Of a stretch of 64,000 nt of DNA, positions 1-9,973 are shown piece by piece; position 1 is the first letter of the stretch; every line of letters starts with the position of its first letter. The position numbers and the translations under genes are program-made. The notes below the pieces were generated by a model that saw nothing but the letters and a program-made list of their open reading frames with translations, ran no database searches and was not told the DNA's origin. The stretch lies in contig JADKBL010000002.1 in assembly GCA_016718875.1 (NCBI GenBank), positions 248,001 through 312,000 of the forward strand, given 5' to 3'. Origin of the DNA: Bacteroidota bacterium. GTDB lineage: Bacteria > Bacteroidota > Bacteroidia > Bacteroidales > VadinHA17.

Positions 1-8
1 CAGAAACA

Positions 9-677
9 ATGGAAAATAATTTATACAGTCCTAATATAACTGCAGAAGAGATTGCCGCTCACGAGCTATCCTGGTTCAAAGGTGAGATTGTCCTCGTTGA
101 TGACTTAAAGGCTTTCAGATCGGTACTGCCAAGACTTCAGGGCAAGGATCTGCTTGGTTTTGATACTGAAACCCGTCCAACATTCAGAAAGGGCAAAAGG
201 AATAAGGTCTCTCTGATACAGCTTGCAACAGACGATCTTGCCGTACTATTCAGAATTAACAGGATTGGCCTTCCGGAGGAGCTGATAGATCTGTTATCTG
301 AGGCATCAGTTATCAAGGCAGGTGTTGCAATACATGATGATATCCGATTTCTGAAAGGTGTTAAGAAATTTTCACCTGAAGGATTTATTGATCTTCAAGC
401 ATTTGTAAAGGATTATGGGATTGAAAGTTCAGGACTAAAAAAACTGACAGCTATTGTATTGGGATTCAGGATATCCAAGCGGCAGCAGGTTACCGACTGG
501 GAAGCAGAACAGCTTTCTGAAGCCCAGCAGATATATGCTGCTACTGATGCCTGGGTTTGTCACCAGATATACAGGAAGCTGACTGATAGTCGCTTGACCC
601 CCAAACCCCCCAGGGGGGCTTTAAGTCCCCTTGGGGGATTTAGGGGTAAAATGATTAGGATTACATATATTAATTAG
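9..677 (+). CDS. RNase D-like 3'-5' exonuclease domain protein
   Basis: This is a DEDDy-type 3'-5' exonuclease domain of about 195 residues, the RNase D / WRN-exonuclease fold that trims RNA or DNA 3' ends using two metal ions. Visible motifs are ExoI FDTET (D52, E54), ExoII GVAIHDD (D110 or D111) and ExoIII YAATD (Y176, D180). There is no HRDC domain, so it is a single-domain protein rather than classical RNase D. The last 25 or so residues are rich in Pro and Gly and are encoded by a C-run/G-run palindromic repeat, so the original stop codon was probably lost or displaced. The next gene starts 13 bp downstream, which suggests co-transcription. The family call is firm; the true substrate is unknown. 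Confidence 0.88.
   Translation: MENNLYSPNITAEEIAAHELSWFKGEIVLVDDLKAFRSVLPRLQGKDLLGFDTETRPTFRKGKRNKVSLIQLATDDLAVLFRINRIGLPEELIDLLSEASVIKAGVAIHDDIRFLKGVKKFSPEGFIDLQAFVKDYGIESSGLKKLTAIVLGFRISKRQQVTDWEAEQLSEAQQIYAATDAWVCHQIYRKLTDSRLTPKPPRGALSPLGGFRGKMIRITYIN
596..649. repeat. Dispersed C-run/G-run palindromic repeat, paired inverted copies
   Basis: Two copies of the same unit lie head to head. The forward copy has the core CCCCCCAGGGGGGC; the second reads on the other strand as CCCCCAAGGGG with flanking TAAAT. Related units occur at 1883, 12978 and 24611. The repeat overlaps the 3' end of the exonuclease gene and is translated as its C-terminal tail. Confidence 0.8.
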
Positions 678-690
678 TGAGAATAAGATT

Positions 691-1872
691 GTGGAAAGAA
701 TAAAGATTGTACTTAAGTCGGGGAAAGAACAGTCAGTGAAGAGGTTCCATCCGTGGTTGTTCTCGGGAGCAATAAAGAAGATGTACGGGAATCCTGCTGA
801 GGGTGACCTTGTGGATGTTTTTGACAATAAAGACACTTTTCTGGCGGTCGGTCATTATCAGCCAAGTTCAATTGCAGTCAGGATATTGTCTTTTGAACAG
901 GTTGAACCTGATATCAGTTTTTTCAGGGAAAGGATAAAGAAAGCTATAAGTTACAGGAAAGCTATTGGCATAATCGGGCATCCAGGTATAAATGTTTACA
1001 GGCTCATTCATGGTGAAGGTGATGGTCTTCCCGGATTGATAATAGATTTTTACAATGGCATTGCAGTGATGCAGATGCATTCACTTGGTTTTTACAGGAT
1101 TCGGAAAGAAATTGCATCAGTTTTGGTTGAATTACTTGGCGATCAGTTAGTTGCAGTATATGACAAAAGTGAAGGTACCATACCGCATATGTCAGGCGTT
1201 CAGGCTGTAAACGGGTATATATATGGTAATTCCGATCCTGTTATAGTTACGGAGAATGGATACAAATTCAGGATTGACTGGACAACTGGTCAGAAAACAG
1301 GATTCTTTATTGATCAGCGGGATAACAGAAGGTTGCTTGGTGAATTTACGGACGGAAGGACTGTCCTTAACATGTTTGGATATACAGGAGGCTTCTCGGT
1401 ATATGCAATGAAAAACGCAACAGCAGTTCATACAGTTGACAGCTCTTTTTCAGCAATTGAACTGGCAAATGAGAATATCAGGCTTAATTTTGGGGATGAC
1501 AAAAGGCATGAGGCTTTCCAGGTTGATGCTTTTGAATATATGAACGATATAAAAGATAAATATGATTTGATAATTCTCGATCCGCCTGCTTTTGCAAAGC
1601 ATAATAATGTACTTGCCAATGCACTTCAGGGATATAAGAGGTTGAATATTAAGGCTATTGAGCAAATAAAACCAGGAGGAATCATTTTCACTTTTTCATG
1701 TTCACAGGTGGTAACGAAGGAGAATTTCAGAAAATCTGTATTTGCGGCAGCGGCCAACACCGGACGAAGTGTAAGAATATTGTATCAGATGACTCAGCCT
1801 CCTGATCATCCTGTTAATATTTATCATCCTGAAAGCGAATACCTGAAGGGACTGGTTATTTATGTTGAATAA
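691..1872 (+). CDS. Class I SAM-dependent rRNA (cytosine-C5) methyltransferase, RlmI-like
   Basis: The protein is predicted to methylate a cytosine in 23S rRNA using S-adenosylmethionine, as RlmI does. An N-terminal PUA-like domain (about residues 1-75, with the HPWLFSGAI segment) is followed by a linker and a Rossmann methyltransferase domain. The SAM-binding loop is NMFGYTGGFS near residue 226, the DPPAF motif is near 297, and the likely catalytic Cys lies in FSCSQV near 337. The length of 393 residues matches the family. The start used is GTG at 691, because the PUA domain begins immediately and no ATG is suitably placed. It follows the exonuclease gene closely. Confidence 0.9.
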   Translation: MERIKIVLKSGKEQSVKRFHPWLFSGAIKKMYGNPAEGDLVDVFDNKDTFLAVGHYQPSSIAVRILSFEQVEPDISFFRERIKKAISYRKAIGIIGHPGINVYRLIHGEGDGLPGLIIDFYNGIAVMQMHSLGFYRIRKEIASVLVELLGDQLVAVYDKSEGTIPHMSGVQAVNGYIYGNSDPVIVTENGYKFRIDWTTGQKTGFFIDQRDNRRLLGEFTDGRTVLNMFGYTGGFSVYAMKNATAVHTVDSSFSAIELANENIRLNFGDDKRHEAFQVDAFEYMNDIKDKYDLIILDPPAFAKHNNVLANALQGYKRLNIKAIEQIKPGGIIFTFSCSQVVTKENFRKSVFAAAANTGRSVRILYQMTQPPDHPVNIYHPESEYLKGLVIYVE

Positions 1873-1882
1873 TTTGAAAATT

Positions 1883-1910
1883 GACCCCCAAACCCCCCAA
1901 GGGGGGCTTA
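1883..1910. repeat. Dispersed C-run/G-run palindromic repeat
   Basis: A single forward unit with the core CCCCCCAAGGGGGGC preceded by TTGACCCCCAAA. It lies in the short gap between the methyltransferase stop and the tex start, and the same 5' flank (TTGACCCCC) recurs at 24611. Confidence 0.8.
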
Positions 1911-1929
1911 AAAATTGAATATACAAACA

Positions 1930-4071
1930 ATGAGTATTGATAAAAATATTTCAATTATAGCTAAAAAGCTTGTCCTTCACGACTGGCAGGTTGAGAACAC
2001 GATAAGATTGCTTGACGGAGGAGCGACAATTCCATTTATTAGCCGTTACAGAAAAGAGATGACGGGCAGTCTTGATGAGGTTCAGCTGATGCATATCAAG
2101 GAAGAATATGACAGGCTCAGAGAACTTGATGCCCGTAAGGAAGCGGTTATTAAGTCAATTGAAGAACAGGAGAAAATGACTCCGGAGCTTAGAGCCAGGA
2201 TTGATGCTGCACTTACAATGTCGGAACTTGAGGATATCTATCTTCCTTACAAACCAAAGAGAAGAACCCGTGCAACTATTGCAAGAGAGAAAGGTCTTGA
2301 GCCTTTAGCCAGGATTATTATTGATCAGCGAGAATCTGATCCCTCCGGTAAGGCAGAGGGATTTCTCAATGATCAGGTTACTACGGTTGATGATGCAATT
2401 GCAGGAGCTTCCGATATTATAGCTGAATGGGTAAGTGAGGATGAAAAGGCACGTAAACAATTAAGGTATATATTTGAAAAGGAGGCTGTTATATATTCAA
2501 AAGTTGTGAAAGGCAAGGAGACTGAGGGAATAAAATACAGTGACTATTTCGACTGGTCGGAGCCTCTCCGGAAATGTCCGTCTCACAGGCTTCTCGCAAT
2601 GAGAAGGGGAGAGGATGAAGGATTCCTTCGTTTGTCAATTGAGCCTGTTGAAGAGAATGCTATTGATTCCCTTCATAAAATTTTTATTAAAGGAAGAAAT
2701 GCCTCATCTGATATTGTTGCTGATGCAGTAAAGGACAGCTGGAAAAGATTATTATCATCTTCGATGGAAACAGAATTCAGGAGTATCTCCAAAGAGAAAG
2801 CAGATCTGGATGCCATTGCAGTTTTTGCCGACAATCTCCGTCAGCTTCTCCTGGGATCTCCCCTGGGAGAAAAGAATGTCCTGGCAATTGATCCCGGGTT
2901 CAGAACCGGGTGTAAGATAGTGTGTCTGGACCGGCAGGGCAACCTCCTTCACAATGAAACCATTTATCCCCATGCTCCTCAGAATGAAACTGCAATGTCA
3001 ATTAAAAAAATTCTTTCCCTGGTGAATGCCTATAAGATTGAAGCTATTGCAATTGGCAACGGAACCGCCAGCAGGGAGACTGAGGATTTTATCAAGTGGG
3101 TCAAGTTTGAGAATGATATTCAGGTTTTTGTAGTTAGTGAAGCCGGAGCTTCAATATATTCCGCTTCAAAGGTTGCCCGCGAGGAATTTCCTGATTATGA
3201 TGTTACTGTGAGAGGTGCTGTTTCAATAGGCAGAAGGTTGATGGATCCACTTGCGGAGCTGGTTAAGATCGATCCTCAATCGATAGGAGTTGGCCAGTAT
3301 CAGCATGATGTTGATCAGCAGAAGCTTCAGAAATCACTTGATGAGGTAGTTATGAGTTGCGTAAATGCTGTTGGAGTAGAAGTTAACACAGCCAGCAGGC
3401 ATCTGCTTACTTATGTTTCGGGCCTTGGGCCCCAGCTTGCCCAAAATATTGTAGACTACAGAAAAGAGAACGGACCTTTCAGATCAAGAAAAGAATTGCT
3501 CAAGGTAAAGAGGATGGGAGAGAAGGCATTTGAACAGAGTGCCGGATTCCTGAGGATACGAAATGCAGGCAATCCGCTTGATTCGAGTGCAGTACATCCC
3601 GAGAGCTATCATGTAGTTGAGAAAATGTCGAAGGACCTGGGCTGTGACGTTAAGGAGCTTATTATCAATGACATTAAACGAAAGGAAATTAAGCTTGATA
3701 AATATGTGACACCTGTCACAGGTTTACCGACACTTAAGGATATAATTGATGAGCTTGCAAGACCCGGACGAGACCCTCGTTCAAAGATTAAGGAGTTTAA
3801 ATTCGCAGATATTCGTTCAATGGATGATTGCAAACCAGGAATGGTTGTACCTGGAATTGTAACAAATGTTACAAAATTCGGTGCCTTTGTTGATATTGGT
3901 ATTAAACAGGATGGACTTGTTCATATCTCAAATATGTGTAATAAGTATATTTCAGATCCATCAACAGTTGTAAAGCTTCATCAGCATGTTATGGTAAAGA
4001 TAATCGCAGTTGACACAGAACGGAAAAGAGTTCAGCTCTCTATGAAAGATATAGATAATAGGATGGCATAA
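1930..4071 (+). CDS. tex: Tex family S1 RNA-binding transcription accessory protein
   Basis: Tex is a conserved cytoplasmic nucleic-acid-binding protein linked to transcription and stress tolerance. The order of domains is typical: an N-terminal helical HTH-like region, a YqgF/RNase H-like fold starting at AIDPGFRTGCK near residue 325, a helix-hairpin-helix region (VDYRKENGPFRSRKELL) near 505, and a C-terminal S1 domain (GAFVDIGIKQDGLVHIS). The length of 713 residues fits. A TTG at 1915 is in frame, but ATG at 1930 gives the usual N-terminus. The gene sits just downstream of a palindromic repeat. Confidence 0.94.
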   Translation: MSIDKNISIIAKKLVLHDWQVENTIRLLDGGATIPFISRYRKEMTGSLDEVQLMHIKEEYDRLRELDARKEAVIKSIEEQEKMTPELRARIDAALTMSELEDIYLPYKPKRRTRATIAREKGLEPLARIIIDQRESDPSGKAEGFLNDQVTTVDDAIAGASDIIAEWVSEDEKARKQLRYIFEKEAVIYSKVVKGKETEGIKYSDYFDWSEPLRKCPSHRLLAMRRGEDEGFLRLSIEPVEENAIDSLHKIFIKGRNASSDIVADAVKDSWKRLLSSSMETEFRSISKEKADLDAIAVFADNLRQLLLGSPLGEKNVLAIDPGFRTGCKIVCLDRQGNLLHNETIYPHAPQNETAMSIKKILSLVNAYKIEAIAIGNGTASRETEDFIKWVKFENDIQVFVVSEAGASIYSASKVAREEFPDYDVTVRGAVSIGRRLMDPLAELVKIDPQSIGVGQYQHDVDQQKLQKSLDEVVMSCVNAVGVEVNTASRHLLTYVSGLGPQLAQNIVDYRKENGPFRSRKELLKVKRMGEKAFEQSAGFLRIRNAGNPLDSSAVHPESYHVVEKMSKDLGCDVKELIINDIKRKEIKLDKYVTPVTGLPTLKDIIDELARPGRDPRSKIKEFKFADIRSMDDCKPGMVVPGIVTNVTKFGAFVDIGIKQDGLVHISNMCNKYISDPSTVVKLHQHVMVKIIAVDTERKRVQLSMKDIDNRMA

Positions 4072-4132
4072 AGGCGCATTAGCTCAAAGGCACAATGGCA
4101 AATAAAGTAATAAGTAAAAAGTAAAAAGTAAA
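4070..4132. repeat. Degenerate octamer array followed by heptamer array
   Basis: From 4070 the sequence reads as 8-bp units of the AAAGGCGC / AATGGCAA type, and from 4105 as four 7-bp units AAGTAAA. The octamer family recurs at 28433, and the heptamer is the reverse complement of the CTTTTNN family at 12924 and 13022. The array fills the gap between tex and the next gene. Confidence 0.75.
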
Positions 4133-4145
4133 TAACCCCAATCTC

Positions 4146-6280
4146 ATGAAAAGAACCAGTTATATTTTTACACTTTTGTTTGCAGCACTTATGGTTGCCT
4201 GCAGTACCCAACCGGCGCTTAAACCTCCGGTTGCTGAAAAAATTCCTCATGAAGTATTTGACAAAAGAGTTGATAATTACTTCTGGATGAGACTTTCAGA
4301 TGAACAGAAAAATGATTCCATACCTGATGAGCAGACCAAAAAAGTACTAAAGTACCTGAATGATGAAAACGCTTATACCAGTGAGGTACTGAAAAAGACC
4401 GAGGTGCTTCAGAAGAAGGTTTATGATGAGATAGTCGGCAGGATAAAGAAAGATGATTCATCAGTTCCCTATTTTAAAAATGGCTACTATTATTATAATA
4501 AGTTCAGCGAGGGCAATGAGTATCCTGTTTATTACAGGAAAAAAGGCTCTATGGATGGAGTCGAAGAAATTCTTCTGGATGTCAATAAGTTAGCTGAAGG
4601 AAAAGAGTTTTGCTCAGTTGCCGGATTATCAGTCAGCCGGGATAACAGGCTTCTTGCTTACGGTGTGGATTATATTAGCCGGAGGCAGTATACTGTTTAC
4701 TTCTTTGACCTGGAGAAAAAATTCTCCTTCCTGATAAAATTGAGAATACAACTGGTCAGGTAGTTTGGGCTTCCGATAATAAAACTGTTTTTTATGTTGG
4801 AAAAGACATTGAAACACTGCGGGCAGATAAGATCTACAGGCATAAATTAGGATCTGGTGACAATATCCTCATATACAATGAAGTAGACGAAACTTACAGT
4901 GTTTATCTTCAGGAATCCAAAAGCGAAAAGTATGTGTTTATTAATTCATCACAAACTCTTGCAACTGAAGTACATTATCTTGAAACAACAAAACCTGAAG
5001 GTGCCATTAAAATATTTGAACCCCGGAAGCTTAACCATGAATATAGTGTTGATCATTTAGGTAACATGTTTTATATCAGGACAAATGCCGACAGTGCGTC
5101 GAATTTTAAGCTGATGAAAACACCTGAAGGAAATACCGCATCTAAAAACTGGACAGTTGTATTACCTCACAGGTCAGATGTGCTTTTTGAAAATTTTGAA
5201 CTGTTTGACAATTACTTGGTTGCAGAGGAGCGGATCAAGGGACTTACAAATCTCAGGATAATCAGCAAGAAGGATCAGGGTGAACACTACCTCGATTTCG
5301 GCGAAGAAACATATATGGCTGGTATAAGTATAAATCCGGAACCGGGAACAGATGTCCTCAGATATTCTTATTCATCACTTACTACTCCTAATTCTGTCAT
5401 TGACTACAATATGGCAACTAAGGAAAAGAAGATTATGAAGGAGGAGGAGGTTCTGGGTGGCTTTGACAAAACCAATTATGAATCAAAAAGGTTGTGGGCC
5501 AAGGCAGCAGATGGGACTATGGTACCTGTATCCGTAGTTTACAGGAAAGGCTTCCTGCAGGATGGAAAGGCTCCATTGCTCCTTTATGCTTACGGGGCAT
5601 ATGGTTATTCAACTGATGCAGGATTCAGGTCAGCCGCACTCAGCCTCATTGACAGGGGATTTGTATTTGCGCTTGCTCATGTCAGAGGAGGAAGTGAAAT
5701 GGGCAGATTCTGGTACGAAGATGGAAAATTACTTAAGAAAATAAACACTTTTTCTGATTTTAACGACTGTGCACAATTTCTTGTGAATGAAAAATATACA
5801 TCTCCAGGTAAACTATTTGCAATGGGAGGTAGTGCAGGTGGCCTGTTAATGGGAGCTATTGTAAATATGAGACCGGATTTGTATAATGGAGTTATTGCAG
5901 CTGTTCCCTTTGTGGATATTGTTTCAACAATGCTTGATGAGACTATTCCTCTTACTACTTTCGAGTGGGACGAATGGGGTGATCCAAGGAAGAAAGAGTA
6001 TTATGATTATATGCTTTCATATTCACCCTACGATCAGGTGAAGGCAGTAGGCTATCCGAACATTCTTGTTACTACTGGTTACTGGGATTCGCAGGTTCAG
6101 TATTGGGAGCCGGCAAAATGGGTTGCTAAACTTCGTGACATGAAAACCGATGAAAATGTACTTGTTATGGATGTGAATATGTCTGCAGGTCATGGTGGAG
6201 CTTCCGGCCGGTTTGAAAGGTATCGGATTACAGCACTCGAGTATACCTTCATTATCAACCTGGCAGGAATAAAAGAGTAA
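4146..6280 (+). pseudogene. Oligopeptidase B-like S9 prolyl oligopeptidase lipoprotein, frameshifted
   Basis: This is an S9A serine peptidase that would cleave short peptides, exported as a lipoprotein (lipobox LMVAC, C19). An N-terminal beta-propeller is followed by an alpha/beta hydrolase domain with the nucleophile in GGSAGG, the Asp in YWDSQV and the His in SAGHGG. The reading frame breaks at the six-A run at 4716-4721. Adding one base joins the 0 frame to the -1 frame and gives one 711-residue protein, the expected length, with no stop codons. The second frame carries the whole catalytic domain. The break may be a sequencing deletion, a real mutation or, less likely, programmed slippage. 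Confidence 0.85.
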
Positions 6281-6299
6281 TAATTTAATTCAATCAGAT

Positions 6300-8072
6300 A
6301 TGAAAAGGAACTGTCTGATCCTGATTCTTATCCTTGCAGGAATATATTCATGCAAGGTGGAAAAACATGAACTGTTTATTGAGGCAGAAAGTTTTACCAA
6401 AAAGGGAGGCTGGGTTGTTGATCCTCAGTTCGTTTTTCAGATGGGATCTCCATACCTGCTCGCTCATGGACTTGGCAAATCTGTTGAAGATGCTGTGACT
6501 GAGATTACTGTCCCATCTCCCGGAAGATATCATTTCTGGGTGAGAACAATGAACTGGGCACCAGGCGAATGGAACGCACCCGGTCGGTTCAGACTAAATA
6601 TAGATTGTAAAGAGCTAAAAGGTGAGCTTGGTACATTGTCTGGCTGGAAATGGCAATATGCAGGCATCGCAAAAGTAAGGGATTCTGTTATAACAATAGG
6701 ACTACATGATATTACCGGTTTCGATGGACGCTGCGATGCAATTTTTATGAGTACTGTAAGAACAAGTCCTCCATCAGACCCTGAGGAATTGGCTTCATTC
6801 AGAAAAAATATCCTGAAGGAAAGTGATATTCCTGAAATATCAGAGTTATTCGATCTTGTCGTTGTTGGAGGAGGCATTGCTGGCTGTGCAGCATCAATTG
6901 CAGCAGCAGAACGGGGTTTGAAGGTTGCCTTGATTCACGACCGTCCGATACTGGGAGGAAATGCCAGCAGTGAGATTCGTGTTCATACTGAAGGTATTAC
7001 ATGGAAAACCGGCCGTATTCTGAATATGCTCAATACTGTTCACTGGCCCAATGGTTCACCAGATGCGATAAGGGATGACAGAAAGAGACATAATGCTATG
7101 AATAACTATCCTGAAATTCACCAATTCCTGAATTTTAAGGCATATGCAGCAAATACTTTATCCGATTCAATTACATCGGTTGATGCAAAGCATACATCAA
7201 CCGGTGAAACAAAGCGCTTTACAGCTCCTTTGTTCATCGATTGCACAGGCGATGGCTGGATAGGTTACTGGGCTGGAGCTGAATACATGTATGGCAGGGA
7301 AGACTCTGTAAAATACAACGAAAACTGGGATGAGCATAAGGAGTTGTGGAGTCCGGTTAAGGCTGATAACAGGGTGATGGGAGCATCAGTTCTATGGAGG
7401 AGTGTTGACAAAGGAGCACCCGTAGCTTTTCCTGAAGTTCCATGGGCGATTGAAGTGGCAGGTGAATATGCTGCAGTAAAGGGTGAGTGGCAGTGGGAAT
7501 ATTCAAACGACAGTCTTCATCAGATAAATGATGCAGAGACTATCAGAGATCATATGCTTAAAGCTATTTATGGTTCTTTTTACAATGCGAAAAAACTGCC
7601 TGAGAATGCTAACCTTGATCTTGAGTGGGTTTCATATCTTGTAGGGAAGAGGGAATCAAGAAGACTTGTCGGGGATTATATATATACTTTTCAGGATGAG
7701 AAGAATATGGTCGAATTTTCAGATGCAGTAGTGATGGAACAACGTGATATTGATGTTCATTACCAGGTGAGTTTAAAGGATTCTTCAAAGCCTGATTTTC
7801 TATCTGAAGCACTCTTTTATCCTGTTGACCATTATTATATCCCGTACAGGTCTCTTTATTCAAAAAATATCAAAAACCTTTTAATGGCTGGCAGAAGTTT
7901 CAGTTGCTCTCATGTTGGTCTTGGTGGTCCACGGGTGATGAATACAACCGGGCAGATGGGAGTTGCAACCGGATATGCTGCATCACTTTGCAAAAAATAT
8001 AGCACCTCTCCACGTGGTGTATACCTGGCTCACATAGATGAGTTGAAGAATTTAATTTCCGGAGGAAAATGA
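6300..8072 (+). CDS. FAD-dependent oxidoreductase lipoprotein with N-terminal beta-sandwich domain
   Basis: A lipoprotein signal (GIYSC) is followed by a domain of about 130 residues resembling a galactose-binding, CBM6-like beta sandwich (EAESFTKKGGW to DGRCDAIFMS). An FAD-dependent oxidoreductase domain of the FAD_oxidored (PF12831) type then begins at VVGGGIAGCAASIAAAE near residue 187, with the typical GGNASSEIR stretch. Such proteins occur in Bacteroidota carbohydrate-use regions, but the substrate is not known. It lies 20 bp after the oligopeptidase stop, so the two are probably co-transcribed. Family confidence is high; function is open. Confidence 0.8.
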   Translation: MKRNCLILILILAGIYSCKVEKHELFIEAESFTKKGGWVVDPQFVFQMGSPYLLAHGLGKSVEDAVTEITVPSPGRYHFWVRTMNWAPGEWNAPGRFRLNIDCKELKGELGTLSGWKWQYAGIAKVRDSVITIGLHDITGFDGRCDAIFMSTVRTSPPSDPEELASFRKNILKESDIPEISELFDLVVVGGGIAGCAASIAAAERGLKVALIHDRPILGGNASSEIRVHTEGITWKTGRILNMLNTVHWPNGSPDAIRDDRKRHNAMNNYPEIHQFLNFKAYAANTLSDSITSVDAKHTSTGETKRFTAPLFIDCTGDGWIGYWAGAEYMYGREDSVKYNENWDEHKELWSPVKADNRVMGASVLWRSVDKGAPVAFPEVPWAIEVAGEYAAVKGEWQWEYSNDSLHQINDAETIRDHMLKAIYGSFYNAKKLPENANLDLEWVSYLVGKRESRRLVGDYIYTFQDEKNMVEFSDAVVMEQRDIDVHYQVSLKDSSKPDFLSEALFYPVDHYYIPYRSLYSKNIKNLLMAGRSFSCSHVGLGGPRVMNTTGQMGVATGYAASLCKKYSTSPRGVYLAHIDELKNLISGGK

Positions 8073-8075
8073 TTT

Positions 8076-8185
8076 AACCACAGAGAGCACAAAGAATACA
8101 CAAAGGACACAAAGTATTTATATTCAAACCTTTGTGTCCTCTGTGAAATACCGATTACTATCGGGACTCTGTGGCCTCTGTGGTT
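8076..8185. repeat. Long imperfect inverted repeat between convergent genes
   Basis: The left arm starts AACCACAGAGAGCACAAAG and the right arm ends CTCTGTGGCCTCTGTGGTT. The inner parts (ACAAAGGACACAAAG and CTTTGTGTCCTCTGTG) also pair. The right arm has an extra stretch of about 30 bp that holds a small palindrome (CCGAT-TACT-ATCGG). It could form a long hairpin and serve as a bidirectional terminator for the two convergent genes. Confidence 0.7.
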
Positions 8186-8194
8186 ATTTATTTA

Positions 8195-9754
8195 TTAGAA
8201 TCTTGGTCTCTGTTCTTCAGCATGTGGCTTCATTGCCGGTTTGGATGGCAGTTTAACATTCCTCATTGCAGCATTATATGCAAATATTGCTGTGATAACT
8301 GCATTATGCTTCAGATCTGGCATAACAAGTCTTTCATAAGTATCCATAACGGTATGATATCCACGGCCATACTCGATTTCATCCTGAATAAACTGAAATC
8401 CAGGAAGTCCAAGACTGTTAAAGGTAAGATGGTCAGTACCTCCGGTATTGTTAGGAGAAATAGTGGTAAAACCCATATCTTTTAATGGTGCCATCCACTG
8501 TTCGAAAACAGGTCTGACAAGATCATTTTCCTGGAGATAGATTCCGCGATACTTTCCGGAACCGTTATCCATGTTGAAATATCCTGCAAATTTCTCAAAA
8601 TCAGCTTTATGTGACTTTGTTTCAGGATCAGCAAGGTACTTGTCGGAATAACCTCTTGATCCGAGGAATCCTTCTTCTTCTCCGCCCCATAGAGCTACCC
8701 TTATGGTCCTTTTCGGTGCAGCATCTATTGCCTTAAGAATCCTGAGCGCTTCCATCATTACGATGCATCCTGATGCATTATCTGCAGCACCTGTTCCTCC
8801 GTGCCATGAATCGATGTGGGCTCCGATAAGTACAACTTCATTTTTTAGGAGTTTATCGGTCCCTGGTATTTCTCCGGTTACATTATATACTGTCGGGCTT
8901 TCAAAGAATTTATTAGTGATCTCAACTTCCATCTCCACCGGCAGATTATGTTTCAGAATCCGTTCCATTCTACCGTGTGCCTCAATAGGCAGATTAAGCT
9001 GAGCCACAGGTTCTTTATCGCCGGTTTTGTAATTCACACTGTTTGACCTTGGTACATTGAATGTACCTGAACTGTTTAATACTACTGCTACACCTTCAGT
9101 GCTAAGAAATTCTGATATTTTGTTACGAAGTGCTCTCATGGCGGCATATTGAGCAAAATCCATTGGAGGCCTTCTGCCAGAGCGGCCTGCAGAAGCTTTG
9201 GCCATCTCTTCAAGTTGTGCATCAGTATATCTGCTGGCAAGTGGTTCGAAGCTTGTCTCGTATGTTGTTGTTGAAGGAATAAGTACAATTTTGCCGGATA
9301 ATTTACCTTTAAATTTCTCAAAATCTGATTCTGCTTTAATATCAACGAGAACAACTTCTCCTTTAATTAGTCCCTTGGTACTTCCTGTCCAGGCTACCGG
9401 GTTGCAGGCAAAGTTGGAATAGTAAGGGATGGTCATTGCAGCATATGTCTTAAGATTGTCCCATCCGGGCTTTCCAAAATTGACAGCGGCTTCGATCTTT
9501 ACATTCTGGAATCCAAGTTCTTCCATCTTCTTTTTAGCCCATTCATTTCCACGGGTCATGCCTGTTGAGCCTGTAAGCCTCGGACCTGTAAGATCTGTAA
9601 GCCCAAACGCAAGCTCTTCAATCTGAGAATATTTCAAACCTTCCTGTTTAATTTTGTAAATCATCCCAAGGTCAATATTCTCACTCTGTGCCAGCAATAA
9701 TGCAGGCAGCATAAACATTACGAATAATGCTGATGTTAAATTTCTGATTTTCAT
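8195..9754 (-). CDS. Secreted M28 family zinc aminopeptidase with PA domain
   Basis: A signal peptide (to LLLAQ) precedes an M28 metallopeptidase of 519 residues with an inserted protease-associated domain at about residues 120-250. Zinc ligands and the catalytic pair are visible: GAHIDSWHGG near 310, GAADNASG, WGGEEEGFLG near 356, and the C-terminal His in GYHTVMDTYERL. It would release amino acids from peptides in the periplasm or outside the cell. It converges with the FAD lipoprotein gene across the inverted repeat at 8076. Confidence 0.9.
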   Translation of the reverse strand: MKIRNLTSALFVMFMLPALLLAQSENIDLGMIYKIKQEGLKYSQIEELAFGLTDLTGPRLTGSTGMTRGNEWAKKKMEELGFQNVKIEAAVNFGKPGWDNLKTYAAMTIPYYSNFACNPVAWTGSTKGLIKGEVVLVDIKAESDFEKFKGKLSGKIVLIPSTTTYETSFEPLASRYTDAQLEEMAKASAGRSGRRPPMDFAQYAAMRALRNKISEFLSTEGVAVVLNSSGTFNVPRSNSVNYKTGDKEPVAQLNLPIEAHGRMERILKHNLPVEMEVEITNKFFESPTVYNVTGEIPGTDKLLKNEVVLIGAHIDSWHGGTGAADNASGCIVMMEALRILKAIDAAPKRTIRVALWGGEEEGFLGSRGYSDKYLADPETKSHKADFEKFAGYFNMDNGSGKYRGIYLQENDLVRPVFEQWMAPLKDMGFTTISPNNTGGTDHLTFNSLGLPGFQFIQDEIEYGRGYHTVMDTYERLVMPDLKHNAVITAIFAYNAAMRNVKLPSKPAMKPHAEEQRPRF

Positions 9755-9785
9755 TTGATGGTTTATTGATTTTCTAATTTGGTAT

Positions 9786-9793
9786 CAAATATA
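9786..9793 (-). promoter_or_regulatory. Candidate -7 box for the M28 peptidase gene
   Basis: On the minus strand the sequence is TATATTTG, matching the Bacteroidota TAnnTTTG box, about 32 bp upstream of the ATG. A possible TTTG -33 element (minus strand of 9810-9813) is 16 bp further upstream, slightly closer than usual. Confidence 0.45.
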
Positions 9794-9973
9794 TCTAAAA
9801 AATTTTTAGCAAATCTTAAAAATGTCATTAACAATAATTAACCAATACAAAAGCTCGATGGTTCGGGGAGATTAAACAAATCAAAATCCTTAACCCCGAG
9901 GTCAGAAAACACAAAGAAAGGAATCGTTTTACTTGCCTCAAACCTTTTTGAACCACTATCTATGTATCCGAAT

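Noticed and set aside
4711..4740. Programmed -1 frameshift site in the S9 oligopeptidase (G-AAA-AAA)
   Set aside because: The heptamer is not a full X-XXY-YYZ slippery site, and four other genes in the window show the same kind of homopolymer indel, so a general cause is more likely.
6530..6877. 115-codon minus-strand open frame inside the FAD lipoprotein gene
   Set aside because: Shadow frame of a real gene; low-complexity composition and no plausible start region.
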